A stretch of 64,000 nt of DNA from Hyalangium gracile. Its GTDB lineage: Bacteria > Myxococcota > Myxococcia > Myxococcales > Myxococcaceae. Position numbers and translations under genes: made by a program. Location: contig NZ_JAHXBG010000014.1 in NCBI RefSeq assembly GCF_020103725.1, forward strand, positions 1 through 64,000, in the 5' to 3' direction. Positions 1 through 7,154 of this stretch are shown here, piece after piece (position 1 is the first letter of the stretch; every line of letters begins with the position of its first letter). The notes below the pieces were generated by a model. The model saw nothing but the letters and a program-made list of their open reading frames with translations. It was not told where the DNA came from and made no database searches.

Positions 1-137
1 TCGAGCCCCGTCACCGGGAAGCCGGCCTCGGCGAACGCCATGCCCAGCGGCAGCCCCACGTAGCCCAGACCCACCACACCCACCTTCGCCTCCCGCTTGC
101 GAATCATGTCGACCAGCGGGCTCACCATCACGCGCAT
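1..137 (-). CDS. Nucleotide-sugar dehydrogenase, N-terminal fragment
   Basis: Only the first 45 codons lie in the window; the gene continues past its left edge. From an ATG at 137 the peptide begins MRVMVSPLVDMIRKREAKVG and then has the Rossmann motif GLGYVGLPLGMAFAEAG. The GxGYVGLP form is characteristic of UDP-glucose, UDP-N-acetylmannosamine and GDP-mannose 6-dehydrogenases, which oxidise the sugar C6 to a uronate using NAD. The substrate cannot be told from this fragment. It lies 61 bp downstream of the heparinase-like gene on the same strand, which suggests one polysaccharide-related transcription unit. Confidence 0.8.
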   Translation of the reverse strand, partial: MRVMVSPLVDMIRKREAKVGVVGLGYVGLPLGMAFAEAGFPVTGL

Positions 138-198
138 TGCCACACCCTCCCAATGAGACGCCGCGATTCACGGACCGCCTCAAGCCGTTCAACAACCC

Positions 199-2274
199 TC
201 AAAGAAAGACGACCACCCACCGCAGCCAGGCCGGGGGCACACGCCGTGCCCCGTAGATGACCACGCACGCCTGCTTCACCTGCCCGTACCCGGGTGAGTA
301 CGAGGACGACTCCAACCGAGGCGCCAGCCCCGAGGCGAAGAGCACCAGCGCTCGCGCCTCGCCCTCTGGCCCCAGCTCCACCGCGAGCGGCTCGAAGGCC
401 CGCGGCGCATCCGGCACCCGCAGGGCTCGCGTGACTTCGTCGCGCTCGGGAGCCCGAAGCCGCGCGTACGTGTCCGGCAGGTGCAGCCGGCCCACCACGT
501 CATGCGCGCCCGTCCCGACGAGCCGATCCGTCACCGCGAGCGCCCGCTCGCGCTTGTCCAGAAAGAAGGTCCGCTCCACACCCACCGGCGAGGACAGCAG
601 CCGGTAGCCGTCATGCCGCACCGTGAGCCGATCCAGCTGCGTGCCGGGCTGGAACACCTCCACCCGGGCGCGCGCCTCCTCGGGCAGCGCGAAGAGCCGC
701 TCCCGCGAGAAGGGCACCTGCTCCACCCCATCCACCTGCAGCGTGTTGTGCGCGGCGGTGCCACGGAAGGTGTTTCGCAGCGACGCGTTCCGCGTATACG
801 TGCCCGTCCCTGGATCCACGATGAGCGGCTGTCCTCTCAGGTGCAGCTCGAAGGACAGCTTGTCGTTGTGGCTGTGCCCGCCCACCCCGCGCTGTCCCTG
901 CCGACCCGCGCTGACGGTGACCACGGCCTCGGCTCCGCGCAACACGTGGAAGCCACCTTCCGGAAAGCTGACCGAGGAAGGAGGCGCGGCGGGAGGCAGC
1001 GACTGGAACCGCTCCAGCCCCGGCCGCCCCAGCAGCCACGCCGCCTCGTCCGGGAAGTCCCCTCCCGCCAGCGACGGCTCGCCGAAGAGCGCCGCCCCGA
1101 GCGGACTCAGGTAGCCATGCTCCAGATCCGCGCGCTCCCTCAACGGGAAGACACGGCCGGAGTCGTTGTCGCCAATCTGCGGCGCCAGCCCCTGCTCGGA
1201 GCACCACGCGCGCGTGGCCTGGAACATCCGCACCAGCCGCTCCGAATAGCCCTTCCCCAGGTCCACGCCCGCCCCGAGCGCCACCACCTGCGCCAGGGTG
1301 AACAGCTCCACCGCGAGCCGGTGGTACGGCGTGGAGCCCTCGAACGAGGTGCCCTCCGCGTGCACCTGCGCCTCCATCTGCGCGCGCAGGCCCTTCACCG
1401 CGAGCCCCACCTGACGCGGCGCGCCCGGCAGCTCCGGGAAGAGCAGACCCACCAACAGCAGGCCCACGTAGTTGGAGACGAGGTGGTTGTTGGGCACGGC
1501 GCCCCGATCCTCGAGGTGCGCCTCCACCCAGTCCGCGTGCTCGGCGAGCGCGCTCAGCACGGGCACGAGGAACTCGGGGCGCTGGATCTCCGGCGCCTCC
1601 GCGAACATGGCGAGCGCCTGCGCGAGGTTGGCCGCACGCAGCGCCACCTCCATGGGACACGCCCACTGCACCCCGTGCCCCAGCGGGTTGGCCTGGAGGA
1701 AGTCGAGCGTCTGCAGCACGAAGCCCCGCGCGTAGCGGGCCCGCGCCGCCGGCTCCTGCTCCACCCAGTAGCCCTGGGCCAGCGCCACCAGGCTGTCGAG
1801 CCGCCCCAGCACCCACGGGTACTTCGGATCCGAGCCGGGCCGCAGCAGCCGCAGCTGCTCCACCGGCTCCAGCGGATAGCGGTAGCCACTCAGTGGATCC
1901 AGCGACCAGTCCACCGGCCGCCCCTCACCGAAGGCCACACGCGTACCGAAGACCATGAACTCCTGGAAGAGCGCCGCCTGGGCCCGCTCGAGGGCCCGCT
2001 CCCGCGCGCCCGGCACCGCCTCGAGCGCCTGGAGCACGGACCGTCGCTGCTGACCCTCACACCAGATGCCGGTGTTGCGCGTCTCCAGGAACCGGCTCGC
2101 CAGCTCCTGGGCGGAGGTGGCGCCGTACGCCTGGAGCAGCCGCAGCTCGTCCACCGGATACCGGCGACGGTAGAGAGCCTGCCTCGCCACGCCCTGCACC
2201 CGCCGCACCGCGCTGCGAGCCACCGCCGCGGGAGCGAGTCGAACCAGCGCTGTGTAGTAATCGAAAGTCCCCAT
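199..2274 (-). CDS. Heparinase II/III family protein
   Basis: A 691-residue protein with the architecture of the heparinase II/III-like (alginate-lyase-like) family: an N-terminal alpha/alpha-toroid half and a C-terminal beta-sheet half. Visible signatures are MEVALRAANLAQAL and NNHLVSNYVGLLL in the first half, GTSFEGSTPYHRL in the middle, and GGHSHNDKLSFELHLRGQ followed by DPGTGTYTRN and GTAAHNTLQVDG, where catalytic His and Tyr residues lie in characterised members. No signal peptide is seen, so it may be cytoplasmic or exported by another route. The ATG at 2274 follows an AAGGGG ribosome site. Such genes commonly occur in bacterial exopolysaccharide clusters, and the next gene is a nucleotide-sugar dehydrogenase. 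The substrate is unknown. Confidence 0.85.
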   Translation of the reverse strand: MGTFDYYTALVRLAPAAVARSAVRRVQGVARQALYRRRYPVDELRLLQAYGATSAQELASRFLETRNTGIWCEGQQRRSVLQALEAVPGARERALERAQAALFQEFMVFGTRVAFGEGRPVDWSLDPLSGYRYPLEPVEQLRLLRPGSDPKYPWVLGRLDSLVALAQGYWVEQEPAARARYARGFVLQTLDFLQANPLGHGVQWACPMEVALRAANLAQALAMFAEAPEIQRPEFLVPVLSALAEHADWVEAHLEDRGAVPNNHLVSNYVGLLLVGLLFPELPGAPRQVGLAVKGLRAQMEAQVHAEGTSFEGSTPYHRLAVELFTLAQVVALGAGVDLGKGYSERLVRMFQATRAWCSEQGLAPQIGDNDSGRVFPLRERADLEHGYLSPLGAALFGEPSLAGGDFPDEAAWLLGRPGLERFQSLPPAAPPSSVSFPEGGFHVLRGAEAVVTVSAGRQGQRGVGGHSHNDKLSFELHLRGQPLIVDPGTGTYTRNASLRNTFRGTAAHNTLQVDGVEQVPFSRERLFALPEEARARVEVFQPGTQLDRLTVRHDGYRLLSSPVGVERTFFLDKRERALAVTDRLVGTGAHDVVGRLHLPDTYARLRAPERDEVTRALRVPDAPRAFEPLAVELGPEGEARALVLFASGLAPRLESSSYSPGYGQVKQACVVIYGARRVPPAWLRWVVVFL

Positions 2275-2473
2275 CCGCCCCTTCCACCGTCCTGCCCACC
2301 CGTTAGCAATCGCCCGGCCACCCAGAACCCATTGATGTTGCTGGAGTCCGCTCAGCCACCGGTCGCGGATGACAGTAAAAAGTCCAGCGCTCGCGGTACC
2401 TGATGGGTAAGTCGCTTCTTTGTAGGGTGGAGATCACTCCAGAGCGTGGGAAGCGTTGCGCCCGTGAAGAGGC

Positions 2474-3517
2474 ATGCGCATTCCTGTCGCCGTGCGTGGC
2501 CAAGCGTTGAGTGGACGGCATCCCGAGAAAATTCCAGGGACCGTAGAGGCGGAGCGGGTGATGTCGGCGGTGGCCGAGCATGCCCTCAGGGACGGTGCGC
2601 TCGCGGGGCTGGAGGCGCTGATGAACGAAGCGCTGCGGCTCACGGGCGTAGCGGGCATCGCGCTGCATGAGGGGCGCGTGCGGATCGCGGAGGCGGGCCT
2701 GCGGCCTCCTCCTCCTTCCAGGTCCCGAGCCGTTCAAGCGCTCCCCGTGGGGGACGGGCGCGCGACGCTCGCCATCCTCTCTGAGAGGATCAGCGCGGAG
2801 CAGCAGGAGCTGCTGACGCGGATCGCCCGTCTCGCGGGCACGCTCCTGGTGGCGCGCCGGCGCGAGGTCGCCACACAGACACGACAGCTCCAGCTCTGCC
2901 AGGAGCGGCGGAAGCTCGAGCGGGAGCTGACGTATCGCGAGTGCGCTCGCTCACGGGCCTCTCACGATCTCCGGACGCCGCTGCTCGTCATCAAGGGCTA
3001 CCTGGAGATGATGCGCAAGGGCATGGCGGGTCCGCTCTCGCCCACCATGGAGCGCTACGCCGAGCGCATGGCCAGCTCGGCCCAGGACATGAACACGCTC
3101 ATCGTGCAGCAGCTCTCGCGAGGGGGCGCTCCCGAGGACCTGCTCTGCCTGCTGACGGATGCCTTCGAGCCGCTGAAGAAGACCCAGAACATCTCCCTGA
3201 GCCTGGAGTGCGCGGCGCAGTCGGTGCCCGTGCGAGGCCCCGGCCCCGTGCTGGCGCAGCTGGCGAGGATGCTGGCACGGGATGTGAGCGCCACGCGCGC
3301 ACGGGCAGTGAGCGTGAAGCTCGACCCGCAGGAGAAGCTGGGGATGTGGCGGCTGCGAGTGTCCACCGACAAGCACCGGGCCCTGCCGGCCCGGAAGGTG
3401 GCGCGGCTGGAGCACCTCGTCCTCCGCCTGGGAGGCACCCTGTCGATCCAGGACGAGACCCCGTTCGAGCTGCGGGTGCACCTGCCCGCCGTGGGCTTCA
3501 CCTCGGTCCATCGCTAG
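2474..3517 (+). CDS. Histidine-kinase-like protein with degenerate ATPase half
   Basis: A soluble 347-residue protein. Residues 20-110 look like a small GAF-type sensor, followed by a charged coiled coil (about 115-155). Next is a HisKA dimerisation segment with the phospho-acceptor motif SHDLRTPLLVIKGYLEMM. The C-terminal 140 residues sit where the HATPase domain should be, but no N-box (NxxxNA), no DxGxG box and no GxGLGL lid can be found; only the final strand FELRVHLPA resembles a kinase end. It may therefore be a dimerising or phospho-accepting partner, not an active kinase. The start has a GAAGAGG site just upstream. It is divergent from the heparinase gene and has no adjacent response regulator. 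Confidence 0.7.
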   Translation: MRIPVAVRGQALSGRHPEKIPGTVEAERVMSAVAEHALRDGALAGLEALMNEALRLTGVAGIALHEGRVRIAEAGLRPPPPSRSRAVQALPVGDGRATLAILSERISAEQQELLTRIARLAGTLLVARRREVATQTRQLQLCQERRKLERELTYRECARSRASHDLRTPLLVIKGYLEMMRKGMAGPLSPTMERYAERMASSAQDMNTLIVQQLSRGGAPEDLLCLLTDAFEPLKKTQNISLSLECAAQSVPVRGPGPVLAQLARMLARDVSATRARAVSVKLDPQEKLGMWRLRVSTDKHRALPARKVARLEHLVLRLGGTLSIQDETPFELRVHLPAVGFTSVHR

Positions 3518-3568
3518 CCGGCGCGGCGGCGCTCGGTGGCTGTCGAGCTGCCCTGAGCAGGTCGAGCC

Positions 3569-4909
3569 TCAGTCCCGGTAGCGCTCGGCCACGCGGTAGA
3601 GCTGGGTGAGGGAGCAGTCCAGCAGGGACTGGCACGAGCGCAGGTATTTGTAGGCGCGCACGAAGGGGAGCCAGACCCGCTGGCCCACGCGCACCTGGGC
3701 CTCCTCCAGCTTCTTGCGTGGAATCCACTGGCCGCCCAGGTGGCGCACCAGCACCTGCCCCAGGTAGGCGCCCACGCTGGGCACCGCGCGCTGATCGATG
3801 AGCTGGCGCTCGAAGATGCGGGGGAAGTCCTCGAACCAGAACTGGAAGTCCAGGTCGGTGAGCGACTCGGGGGTCTGTTTGAAGAGAGCGGGCACCTCGA
3901 CGTGCCGCATGGCCACCATGTACTCGGCCAGTAGCGCGTAGTGCTCCAGCGCGGCCTGGGGGTCCGGCACGTCCGAGGGCAGAGCGGCGTGCGCGGGCAG
4001 CCACTCCTCCGGCTCGGGGGGCGGGTGGGCGTTGAGCTCGGCAATCATCCGCTGGCGCCTGGCCACACTCCTGTGAGCCACCAGGCGCGAGAACAGCGGA
4101 GCCACGTCTGGAGAGAAGCGCGGCTCCACCGGGACGAGGGCGGCGTCGCGCGCGTGCAACGAGCGCAGCACGGCGTCGAAGTCCAGCTCCGGGCGTAGGT
4201 GTACCAGGGCGCGCGCCTGAGCCTGTCGGGATTCCTCGCTCGTGAAGTCCGCGGCGATGGGCCAGGTCACCAGCAGGATGGAGCCGTTGGGAAGTTCCTC
4301 CACCCGGTGGGCCGGCGTGGACAGCATGCGCTCGCGCCCCACCGTCTCTATCAACTGCGGACCGAACACGTTCAGCCAGCACACCTCGTAGATCTTGTCG
4401 AACCCATCGCGCCGTGCGGTCTGCTGGTCACGGCCGTAGTAGGGCGCATCCGCCAGTTGCGCATCCGCCCCGCTGTGGGCCGTGCCATGGGACACGGGGT
4501 AGTGCGAGGACCAGGCACGCACGAGCTCCACGAACTTCCGGCAATGTTCCTCCTTGCTGAAGAAGGTGAGCGGCTGCACATGGAGGACGACACTCAGCTC
4601 CCGCGGCGACGGCTGAACCAAGCAATCGATCGTCATCGCCGCATACGGAGGCGTCGCGTGATTGAGCCCGATGAGCGTCCCGTATTTGTCGCTCTTCTCC
4701 GCCCAGGACTTCCAGAGGGCAGCGCGGGTGTACCTGCGGCGGCGCTTGCCCTTGACGAAGTCCGGCATCCACTCCCCGGCGTACTCCTCGAGCGTCTCGA
4801 GGAAAGGCGTCAACGCGCGCTCGACATCCATCTGGGAGTCGAAGGTCCCGTTCCAGAAGAGGTCGAGGGTGTCCTCCGTCTCCAGGTCTTTCATCGTCAG
4901 AAACTTCAT
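3569..4909 (-). CDS. Probable immunity protein for the adjacent lipoprotein toxin
   Basis: A cytoplasmic 446-residue protein with no signal peptide or membrane segment. It starts MKFLTMKDLETEDTLDLFWN and contains the segment YEVCWLNVFGPQLIETVGRE. That pattern (aromatic-x-W-L-N-x-x-G-P) resembles DUF3396-type type VI immunity proteins, though I cannot assign the family with certainty. Its ATG overlaps the stop of the upstream lipoprotein gene by four bases (ATGA at 4906-4909), so the two are translationally coupled. A large predicted secreted protein with a nuclease-like tail followed at once by a soluble partner is the usual toxin-then-immunity order of polymorphic toxin systems. The immunity role is inferred from this context. 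Confidence 0.6.
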   Translation of the reverse strand: MKFLTMKDLETEDTLDLFWNGTFDSQMDVERALTPFLETLEEYAGEWMPDFVKGKRRRRYTRAALWKSWAEKSDKYGTLIGLNHATPPYAAMTIDCLVQPSPRELSVVLHVQPLTFFSKEEHCRKFVELVRAWSSHYPVSHGTAHSGADAQLADAPYYGRDQQTARRDGFDKIYEVCWLNVFGPQLIETVGRERMLSTPAHRVEELPNGSILLVTWPIAADFTSEESRQAQARALVHLRPELDFDAVLRSLHARDAALVPVEPRFSPDVAPLFSRLVAHRSVARRQRMIAELNAHPPPEPEEWLPAHAALPSDVPDPQAALEHYALLAEYMVAMRHVEVPALFKQTPESLTDLDFQFWFEDFPRIFERQLIDQRAVPSVGAYLGQVLVRHLGGQWIPRKKLEEAQVRVGQRVWLPFVRAYKYLRSCQSLLDCSLTQLYRVAERYRD

Positions 4910-7029
4910 TGAATCCGCGCCTCCACGCCACGAACCTTCGCCGGCAATTGCTTCAGGGCCTTGTCCAAAACCCCGCGTTTCTCCGGCAAGAGTTTCCCAC
5001 CCTCATAGATGAGGTGGACGCGCTGTACCGCCACACGCTGCCTGAGCGAAGGCCGCCGAATGTCTACCGTCCCCCCGTAAGAGTCCAGGGCTGCCTGGGC
5101 ATCCGTCCTCACCTGTTCGCCCAGAGGCTCTTCCTCCAACAGGCTGAGGTTGCGGCTCTTGAAGCTGAAGGTGTCCACACGAGGAGCCTGGCCAGCGGGG
5201 GGCCGCTCCTCAATGACGAGCACGTCCGCGTAGCGCAGGCCCGGCACGTCTGGCTTGGACACACCCACGTGTGTCTCGATGCGCGGCTGGTGGAAATTCT
5301 GGAGCCACTGACGCCGCGCCCGCGGCAGGCGAGCATCCGCGCGCAGCAGTTCCACCATGGCACGCTCGAAGGCCAGCCCCCGGGCGAACGCCCCACGCAT
5401 CCGCTCGTAGGATTCCCACCGCAGCGGCCCTTTCGTGGCCTGGACCTGCTCCAACTCGACCAGCCGTGACTGGCGGTAGGCTCGGTAGTCCTCCCACAGC
5501 GCGTAGCCCTCGGGCACTCCCGGTGGCGGTGAGGACAGTGTGGCGTGCAGTCTCTTCAACAGCGCCACGTCTGCCGGCAGGCGCGGGCCGGAGGCTTCCA
5601 GCTCGGCTTCGCGCAGCTTCGCTTCCAGCACCTCCACTCTGAGCCCAGCGGCCTCGTCCACCAGCGAGGCCACTCCGCTCAGAGTTCCACCCGCGGTTCG
5701 CTTCGGCTCGGGGGCTGCCGGGTGCTCGGGCCGAGCCTCGGACAGCCACGCCTGCGCCCTGGCCACGTTGCCCTTCGCCTCGTACAGCGCCACTGCGGCT
5801 CGCTCGCCCCCGGCTCCCACCAGCACCCCCGCTTCCCGGCTGGCGCGCATGTAGCGAGCCAGCTCTCCCACCCCCTCCCGTCCCAGCCGCTCCGTCAGCT
5901 GCCACGCGACGTTCCGCAGTACCTCCAGTCTCAGCTCTGGCAGAGACAGCCGCGCTCCGGCTCCTTCCGTCCGAGCCAGGAACCGGGCTCCCTTGCCACC
6001 GGCGTACAGCGCCGCCAGCAGTGCCGCTGGCGCCAGCTCCCGCGTGGCCTGCTCGTACTGCCCCTTCACCAGCTCGCCCAGCCCGTGCGCCGTGCCCGCC
6101 GCCAGGTGGTAGAAGCCCAGCGGCACTCCGAAGCTCAGCTGATCGAAGGCGCCCAGCGCCACGTTGCCTGGAGCAAAGTGCTCTCGTGCCAGCACGCGTT
6201 CCAGCTCCCACTGCGCCTGCTGGTACGAGGGCGGCAACTGCTGGAGCTGCTCGGACATGGTGGCGTAGCGAGCCCCATCACTGCTCTGGGTGCCGTTGAG
6301 CGCGTCCGTGGCGGCCAGCCTCAGCCCTCGCAGCACGTCCGAGCCCTGCTCATGGCGCTCCGGGTAGTCGGAGAGCCTCAGGCCGCGCCGCTCCAACTCC
6401 TGGCACACTGCCTCCATGCGCCCCAGTGTCTGGCCCAGCTGCTTGTCCCGAGCCAGCAGCCGCAGTAGCGCGTCCAGCTCATCATCGAAGCTGGTGTGGA
6501 CGATGAAGAGGGCGAACACCTGGGCGTAGGCGCCGTAGTCCCGCGTGGCCTTCAGCAGGAAGGAGGCCCGCCTGGCGACGAGGACCTGCGAGGCCTTGGC
6601 ATCCACCAGCGGTCCCAGCGCGCCCAGCCGCACCGCGCCCCAGTCCCCCAGCCGCTCCACCAGCCGCGCCATGCCCACGCCGCGCTGCAGCGCCAGGTAC
6701 TCCCTCAACGAGGGGCACGCCAACAGCGGCGCGAGCAGTTCCTCATCCCCGTCTGCCTCCCGTGGCCAGCCCTCGGGCACGAGCGCACAGCTCTGGGCCT
6801 CAGCCTCCTCCGGCTCAGCCGCCAGCGGAGCCCTTGAGGTTGCTGACCGCTGCACCGCCCCCCAGGAGAGGGCCAGTTCGCGGCGCTGGGCCCGCTGCCG
6901 GTAGAAGTCTCCCGAGCCGGGAAACGCCGGCACCGTGGCGCAGCCGGTGGCCAGCACCAACGCAAACAGCCCCAGCGCCCCCATGACGCGCCCCAGGCGC
7001 GGTAGGGCCCAGACCCGACTCATCCACAT
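4906..7029 (-). CDS. Lipoprotein with C-terminal nuclease-like domain, probable polymorphic toxin
   Basis: A 707-residue protein with an N-terminal lipoprotein signal: Arg-rich start, hydrophobic MGALGLFALVL, and lipobox LATGC with the acceptor Cys near residue 30. The middle is alpha-helical with one hydrophobic helix (LAPAALLAALYAGG). The last 120 residues look like a PD-(D/E)XK nuclease fold: RYADVLVIEE gives an Asp near 600, and after a short loop the strand FSFKSRN gives the Lys near 623. The acidic residue usually two before this Lys is Ser here. The ATG at 7029 is preceded by a G-rich ribosome site. The downstream gene overlaps by four bases and probably encodes immunity. Myxobacteria transfer lipoprotein toxins between kin by outer-membrane exchange, so such delivery is possible but unproven here. 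Confidence 0.65.
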   Translation of the reverse strand: MWMSRVWALPRLGRVMGALGLFALVLATGCATVPAFPGSGDFYRQRAQRRELALSWGAVQRSATSRAPLAAEPEEAEAQSCALVPEGWPREADGDEELLAPLLACPSLREYLALQRGVGMARLVERLGDWGAVRLGALGPLVDAKASQVLVARRASFLLKATRDYGAYAQVFALFIVHTSFDDELDALLRLLARDKQLGQTLGRMEAVCQELERRGLRLSDYPERHEQGSDVLRGLRLAATDALNGTQSSDGARYATMSEQLQQLPPSYQQAQWELERVLAREHFAPGNVALGAFDQLSFGVPLGFYHLAAGTAHGLGELVKGQYEQATRELAPAALLAALYAGGKGARFLARTEGAGARLSLPELRLEVLRNVAWQLTERLGREGVGELARYMRASREAGVLVGAGGERAAVALYEAKGNVARAQAWLSEARPEHPAAPEPKRTAGGTLSGVASLVDEAAGLRVEVLEAKLREAELEASGPRLPADVALLKRLHATLSSPPPGVPEGYALWEDYRAYRQSRLVELEQVQATKGPLRWESYERMRGAFARGLAFERAMVELLRADARLPRARRQWLQNFHQPRIETHVGVSKPDVPGLRYADVLVIEERPPAGQAPRVDTFSFKSRNLSLLEEEPLGEQVRTDAQAALDSYGGTVDIRRPSLRQRVAVQRVHLIYEGGKLLPEKRGVLDKALKQLPAKVRGVEARIQ

Positions 7030-7127
7030 GAGAAGCCCCCCCTCACTCCGTGGAGGACCTCACGTTAGAGCAGCGCAGCCCTCAGCGGCGACGACGCTCC
7101 ATGTCGGTCAGGCTGCCTCGAGCGAAA

Positions 7128-7146
7128 CCCGGGCGCCATGCCCGGG
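7128..7146 (-). terminator. GC-rich hairpin after chemosensory operon
   Basis: Perfect 7-bp arms CCCGGGC and GCCCGGG flank a 5-base loop. The hairpin lies 8 bases beyond the stop of the CheA-like gene and is followed in the minus direction by only three T residues. It is a plausible but weak intrinsic terminator. Confidence 0.4.
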
Positions 7147-7154
7147 CGCCGGGC

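Noticed and set aside
481-2403. A 640-codon plus-strand frame opposite the heparinase-like gene
   Set aside because: No domain pattern; the minus strand shows the heparinase signature.
3569-4909. Assignment of the immunity protein to the Imm52 family
   Set aside because: The sequence does not show the motifs I associate with Imm52; only a DUF3396-like segment could be suggested, so the family was left open.
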